Assembly: GCF_002973595.1 (NCBI RefSeq)
Contig: NZ_PVEO01000008.1
Location: forward strand, 62,001 to 126,000
Direction: 5' to 3'
DNA: 64,000 nucleotides
DNA from: Jejuia pallidilutea
GTDB lineage: Bacteria; Bacteroidota; Bacteroidia; Flavobacteriales; Flavobacteriaceae
This document shows positions 43,895 to 51,534 of the stretch, piece by piece. The notes beneath the pieces are model-generated. The model worked only from the letters and a program-made list of their open reading frames with translations. It did not search any database and was not told the origin of the DNA. Positions within the stretch are counted from its first letter, which is position 1; every line of letters starts with the position of its first letter. The translations under genes were made by a program, and so were the position numbers.

Positions 43895-45245
43895 TTTGCT
43901 CTATCTTTTTATATTAGTCTTAATTTTCTCTTTTTCAAGTTGTAAGATTAAAAAAGCATATGTAGCACCAGAAATTGAAACCCCAACCACGTTTTCATCT
44001 AAAGATATAGATAGTCTTAGTTTAGCAGATACGGAGTGGTGGGCATTTTTTAATGATTCTACACTAACCAGTTTAATTGCTGAAGGTCTTAATAGTAACT
44101 TGCCCTTACAAAATATTGTTATAGGTATTAAACAGTCGCAACTGCAATTGCAAATTGCAAAAGCGCAGCTATTACCAGCGGTTAATTATGGTTTAAGCGC
44201 AGAAACTTCCAATACATCGTTGCTTCCCGATTACCAAAATTCGGTAACAGCGGTTGGTCAGGTTTCTTACACTTTAGATGTTTGGGGGCGTATTGCTAAC
44301 CAAAACGAAGCTGCTTTACAGGCTTACTTAGCAACAGAAATGGCTGCATTTGAAGTAAAAGCCACCTTAGTGGCGCAAATTGCCGAATTATATTTTACGC
44401 TTAGGGATATAGATAACAAAATTTTTATTTCTGAAGAAATGGAGTCGTCCATGTTAAAATATAAAAATATTATTGATGCAAGATTCGACGGGGGTTTTAT
44501 TTCAAAAGTAGATGTAAATCAAATTCATATTAGTTTAAAAGACATACAAGTAACAATGCAAGCCTTGTACAGGGCTAGAAAGCAGATTGAAAATGGTATA
44601 AGTACCGTTTTAGGGTGTTTGCCTAAATCAATTCCAAGAGGAAAACCCCTGCAAGACCAAGTATTTTCATCTCAATTGCCCACAGGTGTTCCTGCAGGTT
44701 TACTAAGACGAAGACCATCAATTTTAAGGTCGGAATTGGCACTTAAGGCTCAATTAGCAAAACTAGGTGCCACCGAAGCTTTTAGGTATCCAAATTTTGA
44801 ATTCAATTTTAATATTGGCGCACAACTGTTGAATCCTTCTGCAACATTTGGAAACTTATTAGGCAATATGTTTGGGCCTTTGTTAAACAATAATAGAATT
44901 AATAATACCATAACTGTAGAAGAGGAGCAGTTTAAGCGTTTGGTACTAGATTATAAACAGGCCTACTTATCAGCTTTTCAGGAGGTTGAAGATGCTTTAA
45001 TTAGTATTGAAACCTATAAGAAAGAAGTGGAAATACGTAAATCTCAGTTAGAACTGGCCAACGAAGCGTACAATTTAGCTTGGGTACGTTACAACGAAGG
45101 TACTACCTCATTTTTAGAATTTTTAAATGTACAAACGGCGTTATTTGGGGCACAGTTATCTGCTTCCGAAAGTTATAAATCGCAATTACAATCTGTTGTA
45201 AAACTTTATCTGGCTTTAGGTGGTGGGTGGAACCAACAAAACTAA
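43875..45245 (+). CDS. NodT-type outer membrane factor lipoprotein
   Basis: From ATG 43875 (MKRKRYSLLYLF) the protein has 456 residues and a lipobox ending at Cys23 (FSFSSC). The two OEP domains are present; YTLDVWGRIANQNEAA near 130-145 and FLEFLNVQTALFGAQL near 415-430 are typical of NodT/OprM proteins. An ATG 15 bases upstream overlaps the preceding gene and is less likely. It is the third separate outer-membrane efflux channel in 20 kb. Confidence 0.91.
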   Translation: MKRKRYSLLYLFILVLIFSFSSCKIKKAYVAPEIETPTTFSSKDIDSLSLADTEWWAFFNDSTLTSLIAEGLNSNLPLQNIVIGIKQSQLQLQIAKAQLLPAVNYGLSAETSNTSLLPDYQNSVTAVGQVSYTLDVWGRIANQNEAALQAYLATEMAAFEVKATLVAQIAELYFTLRDIDNKIFISEEMESSMLKYKNIIDARFDGGFISKVDVNQIHISLKDIQVTMQALYRARKQIENGISTVLGCLPKSIPRGKPLQDQVFSSQLPTGVPAGLLRRRPSILRSELALKAQLAKLGATEAFRYPNFEFNFNIGAQLLNPSATFGNLLGNMFGPLLNNNRINNTITVEEEQFKRLVLDYKQAYLSAFQEVEDALISIETYKKEVEIRKSQLELANEAYNLAWVRYNEGTTSFLEFLNVQTALFGAQLSASESYKSQLQSVVKLYLALGGGWNQQN

Positions 45246-45264
45246 TTATCAAAATTATATACTT

Positions 45265-46326
45265 ATGAAATCATTTAATATTACAGAGTTTATAAGGCTT
45301 GTAGTTATTTCATTATTATTGCTTTGGGGCTTTTTTCTTGTAAAACCATTTATAGGTATATTGGCTTGGGCAGTTATTTTAGCAGTAGCTTTATTTCCGT
45401 TATATAAAAAAGTACGTTTTGTTTTTGGAGAAAAACATCAAAAGAAAGCTAGTACACTATTTTCAATTATTTTGGTTACGTTATTAATAGTACCAACATA
45501 TTCTGCTGTATCTTCTTTATTTAGTAGTGTGAATGCTACACTAACTGCTATTGACAATAACGAATTAAAAATTACACCACCTACCGAAAAAGTTAAAGAA
45601 TGGCCAGTATTAGGAACGCAAATTTACGATAACTGGAAATCGTTTTCTGAAAACTCTAAACAATATACCATAGATCATAAAGAGATGTTAATGGAGAAAG
45701 GAAGTGCAGCTGTAAAAAGTTTTACAGGTATTTTAGGCACTGTATTTTCGTTTTTACTGTCTTTAATTATTGCTCTTATTTTTATGTCTAACGCTACTGG
45801 TGCATTTAAAACGGCTAGCGAATTTACCAATAAATTGGTAGGAGGTAAAAAGGGTGTGAGTTTATTGTTAATGGCTAGGGACACCATACGTAATGTTGTA
45901 AAAGGTATTCTTTTTGTAGCTTTGGTTCAGGCCTTTTTTGCCTACCTTGGCTTTAAGTTTATAGGTCTGCCTGCACCATCTATTTTTGCTTTTATAGTTA
46001 TGCTTAGTGCTATTATTCAAGTACCGGTAACCCTAGTAGTGCTACCAACAGTTTTTATGGCCTTTTCTATAGAAGAAAGTACCGTTACTGCCACTGTATT
46101 TTCAGTTTATATCATTATTATTTCTTTGTTGGATAATTTTCTAAAACCCATTTTATTGGCAAAAGGATTAAAAACACCTATGGTTTTAATTATAATTGGT
46201 GCTTTAGGAGGTATGATGTTGCATGGTATTATAGGTATTTTTATTGGTACAGTTTTATTGGCCGTATTACATCAATTATACATGACTTGGCTTAGTAGTA
46301 AAGCGGACGTTGTTATAAAAGAATAG
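45265..46326 (+). CDS. AI-2E family membrane transporter (PerM-like)
   Basis: From ATG 45265 (MKSFNITEFIRLV) the protein has 353 residues with seven or eight helices. The central soluble part (about 85-150) and the C-terminal helix bundle with VQAFFAYLGFKFIGLPAPSIFAF match the family. Members export small molecules or act as antiporters; TqsA is the autoinducer-2 example. An upstream in-frame ATG at 45220 overlaps the previous gene and adds no homology. Confidence 0.88.
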   Translation: MKSFNITEFIRLVVISLLLLWGFFLVKPFIGILAWAVILAVALFPLYKKVRFVFGEKHQKKASTLFSIILVTLLIVPTYSAVSSLFSSVNATLTAIDNNELKITPPTEKVKEWPVLGTQIYDNWKSFSENSKQYTIDHKEMLMEKGSAAVKSFTGILGTVFSFLLSLIIALIFMSNATGAFKTASEFTNKLVGGKKGVSLLLMARDTIRNVVKGILFVALVQAFFAYLGFKFIGLPAPSIFAFIVMLSAIIQVPVTLVVLPTVFMAFSIEESTVTATVFSVYIIIISLLDNFLKPILLAKGLKTPMVLIIIGALGGMMLHGIIGIFIGTVLLAVLHQLYMTWLSSKADVVIKE

Positions 46327-46439
46327 CTTTTAATTCTCATAAATTTTATAAAGCTGCTTTTATTTTCTTTATGAAATAATAAATTTATAGGTAAATAGTA
46401 AAATACGAACTGTTTATGCTAATTAATACCTTTAACAGT

Positions 46440-46453
46440 TGTTAAAATTAACA
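46440..46453. promoter_or_regulatory. TGTTAA-AA-TTAACA dyad upstream of the crp-like gene
   Basis: A perfect 6-bp dyad, 42 bases before a TATTTTTG box (46496-46503). Its half-site differs from GTAAC, so it is not simply an autoregulatory site of the same kind. Confidence 0.4.
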
Positions 46454-46506
46454 GGTATTAATAAACCAAACTATAACAAATTCTTTTAAAATTGTTATTT
46501 TTGGGT

Positions 46507-47136
46507 ATGGATAAAAACCTATTACTGCAAAAATTTGCGCAGACCTTGGATAGCGCGCTAATTACCGAGATTTCTGAGAAAGGAATATTCAAAAGTTTTA
46601 AAAAAGATGATATTATAATTGATATTCATCAAACCCTAAAGTTTATCCCACTTTTATTAACTGGCGACATCAAAATTATAAGAGAGGATAGCGACGGTAA
46701 CGAGTTATTAATTTATTTCCTAGAAGCTGGCGACACCTGTACCATGTCGCTAACCTGTTGTTTGGGTACCACTAAAAGTAAAATTCGAGCAGTAGCCGAA
46801 AAGGATTCCACTTTGGTGATGATACCTGTGGAAAATATGCAAAAATGGTTTCACAATAACGAAAGTTGGAGAAATTTTATATTACAAAGTTACCAAATAC
46901 GTTTTGATGAAATGCTAGAAGCCATAGACAGTTTGGCATTTATGAAAATGGACGAACGCCTCTACAAATATTTAAAAAATATGGCTATGGTAGATGGTAC
47001 AAAAACCATATCTATTAAACATCAAGACATAGCCGAAGATTTAAACACCTCGCGAGTGGTAGTATCCAGACTCTTAAAAAAGTTGGAAAACGAAAATAAA
47101 ATAGAATTAGGAAGAAATAAAATTGTAATGATTTAA
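46507..47136 (+). CDS. Crp/Fnr family regulator with CTMSLTCC sensor motif
   Basis: From ATG 46507 (MDKNLLLQKFAQ) the protein has 209 residues. The cyclic-nucleotide-type beta-roll covers 20-120 and the winged helix-turn-helix 140-209, with the recognition helix NTSRVVVSRLLKKLE. FLEAGDTCTMSLTCCLG places C78, C84 and C85 in the sensor domain. There is no N-terminal FNR-type iron-sulfur cysteine set and the cAMP-binding arginine pattern is not seen. It precedes the YeeE-TauE-CstB genes. An upstream frame start at 46492 falls in the -7 box. The predicted mRNA start lies at or near the ATG itself. Confidence 0.92.
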   Translation: MDKNLLLQKFAQTLDSALITEISEKGIFKSFKKDDIIIDIHQTLKFIPLLLTGDIKIIREDSDGNELLIYFLEAGDTCTMSLTCCLGTTKSKIRAVAEKDSTLVMIPVENMQKWFHNNESWRNFILQSYQIRFDEMLEAIDSLAFMKMDERLYKYLKNMAMVDGTKTISIKHQDIAEDLNTSRVVVSRLLKKLENENKIELGRNKIVMI

Positions 47137-47289
47137 AAGTAAACTATCACCGTGGTAGTCTTACATTTATAAATTCAGATTTTCCTATACAATCGCTAAT
47201 GTACAAGTTAGCAAACATAGCTATCGCCTCCTAAGTTTGTTTAGAACTTTTAAAACTAGTATTTTCCTGTACTCGTAAACTATTTTTAA

Positions 47290-47303
47290 GTAACGTTTAT
47301 CAC
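47290..47303. promoter_or_regulatory. Hybrid Crp/Fnr-type dyad upstream of YeeE
   Basis: GTAAC-GTTT-ATCAC has one consensus half-site and one GTGAT-type half-site. It is 21 bases before TAAATTTG (47325-47332), the -7 box of the YeeE gene. Confidence 0.55.
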
Positions 47304-47348
47304 TTAAAAAAATTAACTTCAATGTAAATTTGTATTAAATTATTAGGT

Positions 47349-47906
47349 ATGCACTATATTTTGAATCCTTGGCCTTGGTATGTTTCAGGGCCGCTTATTG
47401 CCTTAGTTATGGCTTTTCTACTTTATTTTGGCAAAACATTTGGCATGTCATCAAACCTAAAAACCTTGTGCACTATAGCTGGTGCAGGTAAATTTGCCGA
47501 TTTTTTTAATTTTAAATGGAAAGATCAAGTTTGGAACCTAACCGTGGTTCTAGGTGCCATTATTGGCGGTTTTGTTGCAGTACAATTTCTGTCAAATAAT
47601 TCTGGTACAGATTTAAATCCAGCTACCATTACCGAACTTCGAAATATGGGTTTTAAAAATCCTGGGGCAACCTTAGTACCAAACGAAATGTACGATATAG
47701 ATGTCTTAGCATCACCAAAAGCATTAATAATTCTTGTAATTGGCGGATTACTAGTTGGTTTTGGCACCCGTTATGCAGCCGGTTGTACTTCGGGACATGC
47801 TATTTTAGGCTTAAGCAGTTTGCAAAAACCATCTTTAATAGCCGTAATTGGTTTTTTTATTGGTGGTCTTATCATGGCTAATTTTATTTTACCCTTAATT
47901 TTTTAA
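47349..47906 (+). CDS. YeeE/YedE-type thiosulfate transporter, N-terminal half
   Basis: The protein has 185 residues with four or five helices and the conserved cysteine motif GTRYAAGCTSGHAILGLSSLQ near the C-terminus. In YeeE this cysteine takes part in relay of thiosulfate through the membrane. Full-length YeeE has two such halves; here the second half is the next gene, two bases downstream. The pair should act as one transporter of thiosulfate or a related sulfur compound. Confidence 0.9.
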   Translation: MHYILNPWPWYVSGPLIALVMAFLLYFGKTFGMSSNLKTLCTIAGAGKFADFFNFKWKDQVWNLTVVLGAIIGGFVAVQFLSNNSGTDLNPATITELRNMGFKNPGATLVPNEMYDIDVLASPKALIILVIGGLLVGFGTRYAAGCTSGHAILGLSSLQKPSLIAVIGFFIGGLIMANFILPLIF

Positions 47907-47908
47907 TT

Positions 47909-48322
47909 ATGAAGTTTATAAAATTCTTATTAGTTGGTATATTTTTTGGCATAGTATTGGTGAAATCCGAAGCTGTGTCTTGGTATCGTATCTACGAGAT
48001 GTTTCGCTTTCAATCGTTTCACATGTATGGTATTATTGGTGCTGCAATACTCTCTGGAATTCTGTTTCTTCAACTTTCAAAAAAGGGAATTATAAAAAAC
48101 ATTAGAGGTGCACATATTCATGTTCCACAGAAAGAAAGCGGATTTGTTAGATTTATTATTGGCGGTATTATTTTTGGTTTAGGTTGGGCGCTTATAGGTG
48201 CGTGTCCCGGACCTATGTATATTCTTTTAGGAACTGGTGTTTGGAGCATGATAATTGTAATAGTGGCCGCTATATTTGGTACCTTTTTATATGGATTGTT
48301 TAAAGATAAGTTACCACACTAA
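47909..48322 (+). CDS. YeeE/YedE-type transporter, C-terminal half (DUF6691)
   Basis: The protein has 137 residues with four helices. The conserved cysteine motif reads GLGWALIGACPGPMYILLGTG (near 95-115), the partner of the motif in the preceding half. A start directly behind the first half and a stop directly before TauE (TAAATGG) indicate one operon. Confidence 0.89.
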   Translation: MKFIKFLLVGIFFGIVLVKSEAVSWYRIYEMFRFQSFHMYGIIGAAILSGILFLQLSKKGIIKNIRGAHIHVPQKESGFVRFIIGGIIFGLGWALIGACPGPMYILLGTGVWSMIIVIVAAIFGTFLYGLFKDKLPH

Positions 48323-49114
48323 ATGGATACCATACAAATATTAGGCTACGTAGGAGCATTAGTTGTTGGGCTGGTATTAGGCTTAATTGGTGGTGGAGGT
48401 TCTATATTAACTGTGCCGTTATTAGTTTATCTTTTAGGTTATAATCCAGTAATTGCTACTGCATATTCATTATTTGTTGTTGGCACCTCATCGTTGTTTG
48501 GCACCTATCAAAAACATAAAAAAGGTTTGGTAGATTTTAAAACAGGGCTAGCATTTTCTTTCCCCTCTTTTGTGGCGGTGTACTTAACAAGACGTTATTT
48601 AGTTCCTGGTATTCCTGAGGTGTTTTTAAGTAATGGAGGTTTTACGCTTACCAAGGATATGGCCATTATGGTTTTTTTCGCAGTTATCATGATAATTGCA
48701 TCATATTCTATGATTAAAAACAGAAAGGAAAAGCTTAAAACTACAGAAAGTCAGCCTTATTATAAAACATTTGTTCAAGGGGTTGTTATTGGTGTTATAA
48801 CCGGTGTTATTGGTGCTGGGGGTGGGTTTTTATATGTTCCGGCTCTTGTATTGTGGGCAAATATTCCAATGAAAAAAGCCGTTGGTACCTCATTAATTAT
48901 TGTAACTATAAATTCGTTAATAGGGTTTATGGGCGATGTACAAACTTTAGATATAGAATGGACCTTTCTTTTAATATTTACAGGAATATCTATATTAGGT
49001 ATTTTTTTAGGTGTATTCCTCTCAAAATTTATAAGCGGAAAAAAATTAAAGAAGAGCTTTGGTTATTTTATTTTGATAATGGCTACGTATATCATTTACA
49101 AGGAGTTAAAATAG
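48323..49114 (+). CDS. TauE/SafE family sulfite/sulfur-anion exporter
   Basis: The protein has 263 residues in two repeats of four helices: GLVLGLIGGGGSILTVPLLVYLLGYNP near the start, and GVITGVIGAGGGFLYVPALVLWANIPMKKAVGTSL near 155-190. This is the DUF81/TauE pattern. It probably exports sulfite or a related anion produced by persulfide oxidation. It sits between the YeeE pair and the CstB-like gene, as tauE does in the S. aureus cst operon. Confidence 0.91.
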   Translation: MDTIQILGYVGALVVGLVLGLIGGGGSILTVPLLVYLLGYNPVIATAYSLFVVGTSSLFGTYQKHKKGLVDFKTGLAFSFPSFVAVYLTRRYLVPGIPEVFLSNGGFTLTKDMAIMVFFAVIMIIASYSMIKNRKEKLKTTESQPYYKTFVQGVVIGVITGVIGAGGGFLYVPALVLWANIPMKKAVGTSLIIVTINSLIGFMGDVQTLDIEWTFLLIFTGISILGIFLGVFLSKFISGKKLKKSFGYFILIMATYIIYKELK

Positions 49115-49122
49115 TTTTAAAA

Positions 49123-49136
49123 GTAATATAAGTTAC
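49123..49136. promoter_or_regulatory. Crp/Fnr-type dyad upstream of the second CstB-like gene
   Basis: GTAAT-ATAA-GTTAC, one mismatch, 22 bases before TAATTTTG (49159-49166). Confidence 0.66.
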
Positions 49137-49222
49137 AAATCCAACAGAAAAGGTTTTGTAATTTTGCAAGCGTAATTAAACAGATTTCTTTTTTTTAGTG
49201 AATAATAAAAACACGTATTACA

Positions 49223-50635
49223 ATGAAAATAGAGCAAATATATACAGGTTGTTTAGCACAAGGCGCATATTACATCGAATCAAATGGCGAGGTAGCTATA
49301 GTAGATCCTCTACGCGAAACTCAACCATATATTGATAAAGCTGAAAAGGAAAATGCTAAGATTAAATATATTTTTGAAACCCATTTTCATGCAGATTTTG
49401 TATCTGGTCATGTAGATTTAGCAAAAAAAACAGGAGCTACCATAGTTTTTGGTCCAGGGGCGAAAACAGAATACAATATTCATGAAGCTAAAGATAATGA
49501 AGTATTTAAACTTGGGGATATTACTATAAAGGTATTGCACACACCAGGACATACTTTAGAGTCTGCCACGTTTTTATTATTGGATGAAAAAGGAAAAGAA
49601 TATGCAATTTTCTCTGGCGATACGCTGTTTTTAGGTGATGTTGGCAGGCCAGATTTGGCTATAAAATCCGATTTAACAAAAGAAGATTTAGCCGGAATGC
49701 TTTACGATTCATTACGACATAAAATAATGACGTTACCCGATGACGTAATTGTATACCCCGCACATGGTGCAGGTTCAGCTTGTGGTAAAAATTTAAGTAA
49801 AGAAACCGTTGGTGTTTTGGGAGAACAAAAGAAAAGCAACTACGCCTTGAGAGCTGATATGACGAAAGAAGAATTTGTTACAGAAGTGCTTGATGGTATT
49901 GCGCCACCACCTCAATATTTTGCTAAAAATGCAATGATGAACAAAGTAGGTTACGATACCTTCGAAACGGTATTAAAAAAAGGGGATACACCCCTTGATC
50001 CAGAAACTTTTGAAGCTGTTGCCAATAATGAAGATGCTTTGGTTTTAGATGTAAGAACCGAAAAAGAATTCGTAACAGGGCATATACCCAATTCAATCTT
50101 TATAGGTTTAAATGGAGGTTTTGCGCCATGGGTTGGTGCATTAATCACCGATTTAAAACAACCAATTCTTTTGGTTGCCCCAGAAGGACGAGAAGAGGAA
50201 ACTGTAACTCGATTATCTCGTGTTGGTTACGATAATACTCTTGGTTATTTAAAAGGTGGTATTGAAGCTTGGAAGAAAGCAGGTAAAGATGTTGAGACTA
50301 TTACATCTATCTCGGTTGATGAGTTTTCAAATCATTTTAAAAATAACAACATAAATGTTTTAGATGTTAGAAAAGATGGTGAGTACAAATCTGAACATTT
50401 GGAAGGTGAGAATGTAAAACACTTTGCCCTTGATTATATAAACGACAATATGAATACCATAAATAAAGATAACACCTATTATGTGCATTGTGCAGGTGGA
50501 TATCGTTCTGTTATTGCTGCATCTATTTTAAAAGCAAGAGGCTTTAACAAGCTTATAGATGTTGCTGGTGGTTTTGGTGCCATAAAAAAAACAGATTTAC
50601 CAACAACAAATTTTGTTTGTCCATCAACGCTATAA
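49223..50635 (+). CDS. CstB-like persulfide dioxygenase/rhodanese protein (copy 2)
   Basis: The protein has 470 residues in the same three-part layout as the copy at 20780. The metallo-beta-lactamase domain carries THFHADFVSGH, GHTLES and SGDTLFLGDVGRPDL. The first rhodanese-like domain has VAPEGREEE in place of the Cys loop (inactive), and the second keeps HCAGGYRS with the active cysteine. The substrate is expected to be a low-molecular-weight persulfide. It has its own dyad-bearing promoter and leads the DUF2892-HMA genes. ORF coverage and motifs are complete. Confidence 0.89.
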   Translation: MKIEQIYTGCLAQGAYYIESNGEVAIVDPLRETQPYIDKAEKENAKIKYIFETHFHADFVSGHVDLAKKTGATIVFGPGAKTEYNIHEAKDNEVFKLGDITIKVLHTPGHTLESATFLLLDEKGKEYAIFSGDTLFLGDVGRPDLAIKSDLTKEDLAGMLYDSLRHKIMTLPDDVIVYPAHGAGSACGKNLSKETVGVLGEQKKSNYALRADMTKEEFVTEVLDGIAPPPQYFAKNAMMNKVGYDTFETVLKKGDTPLDPETFEAVANNEDALVLDVRTEKEFVTGHIPNSIFIGLNGGFAPWVGALITDLKQPILLVAPEGREEETVTRLSRVGYDNTLGYLKGGIEAWKKAGKDVETITSISVDEFSNHFKNNNINVLDVRKDGEYKSEHLEGENVKHFALDYINDNMNTINKDNTYYVHCAGGYRSVIAASILKARGFNKLIDVAGGFGAIKKTDLPTTNFVCPSTL

Positions 50636-50657
50636 GCAATACTTTAAACTTTAAGAT

Positions 50658-50864
50658 ATGAAAAAAAACATGGGAACTTTAGATAAGAGCATTAGAATAA
50701 TAATAGCAATTGCTATAGCACTTTTGTACTATTTTAATGTTATTTCTGGTACATTAGCTTATGTTTTAATGGCAGTAGCTATTATTTTTCTACTAACTAG
50801 TTTTATTAGCTTTTGTCCTTTGTACACACTTTTAGGAATTAATACCTGTAAATTAAAAAAATGA
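50658..50864 (+). CDS. DUF2892 membrane protein (second copy)
   Basis: The protein has 68 residues and two helices, with the DUF2892 motif SFCPLYTLLGINTCKL at the end. The N-terminus KNMGTLDKSIRIIIAIAIALLYYF is typical. It overlaps the HMA gene by four bases (ATGA), so both are translationally coupled. Confidence 0.86.
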   Translation: MKKNMGTLDKSIRIIIAIAIALLYYFNVISGTLAYVLMAVAIIFLLTSFISFCPLYTLLGINTCKLKK

Positions 50865-51130
50865 AAACTACACTAGAAATACAAAACTTAAAATGCGGTG
50901 GTTGCGCTAATACAATAATAAACAAACTGTCTGCAGTTAGCGGTATAGATACTGTATCTGTAAATACAGAACATAACACCGTGGAGCTATCATATGAAAG
51001 TGAAGCACATTTAGAAGATGCTAAAAAACTCTTAAAAACTATTGGGTACCCTATTGCTGGAGATAAAAATGCGTTAGGCACAAAGGCAAAATCGTTTGTG
51101 AGTTGTGCTATAGGTAGGGTTAATAGCTAA
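50861..51130 (+). CDS. Heavy-metal-associated (HMA) small protein
   Basis: The protein has 89 residues. A ferredoxin-like HMA domain has the metal motif as LKCGGCANTI (residues 9-18, CxxC), then the pattern SGIDTVSVNTEHNTVELSYES. A tail with one further cysteine follows (KSFVSCAIGRVNS). It may chaperone copper(I) or, in this setting, react with sulfur species. No copper ATPase is nearby. Confidence 0.86.
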   Translation: MKTTLEIQNLKCGGCANTIINKLSAVSGIDTVSVNTEHNTVELSYESEAHLEDAKKLLKTIGYPIAGDKNALGTKAKSFVSCAIGRVNS

Positions 51131-51136
51131 AAAAAT

Positions 51137-51172
51137 AAAGAGGTCGTCTTACTTTTTATAAACGGCCTCTTT
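51137..51172 (+). terminator. Weak terminator after the HMA gene
   Basis: AAAGAGGTCGT (51137-51147) and ACGGCCTCTTT (51162-51172) form an 11-bp stem with one G-T pair. The T-tract is short. Confidence 0.6.
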
Positions 51173-51534
51173 AATTTGAGTCTTTATTGGTTTCGTTTTA
51201 TAAATTATTTGCTTTTAAATCTTTACTATTAGCTTTCTCTTCCTTTATAAAAAACGAAGTAATTTTTAATACTCGTTAAAATTACTATCGGGAACTTATA
51301 GGCGCTATTTTTTTATCTTCTAGTGGTGTCTTCAATTTCTAGATATTACAGATAGTTCGTTTTTAATGCTGGTTTTCCACTCATGTCTTCTAATATAGCT
51401 TTTGTTAACGCTTTATTAGTTTCTAAAATATCTGCATATTATTTTCTTCTTTGTTTTAAAGGCTGTTTATAAATCATAAATTAAAAATTGTAAATCGTTA
51501 ATTCTTAATATTATCTTCGCAAAAAAAATAGTTT
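51173..51534. other. Intergenic region with a possible decayed reading frame
   Basis: No intact gene. On the minus strand (about 51348-51438) a protein-like stretch reads YADILETNKALTKAILEDM, followed by SGKPALKTNYL, interrupted on both sides by stops. I do not recognise it. The right end holds a TATCTTCG box (51512-51519) as possible promoter of the antiporter gene. Confidence 0.35.

Noticed and set aside
47290-47303. Treating the YeeE dyad as equal to the perfect sites
   Set aside because: The right half-site is ATCAC, two mismatches from GTTAC. It is kept as a hybrid candidate only because of the conserved distance to the -7 box.
48853-49131. A 92-codon frame overlapping the TauE gene
   Set aside because: It is a shifted frame of the TauE coding region with a biased Tyr/Arg/Asn composition; TauE is clearly the real gene.
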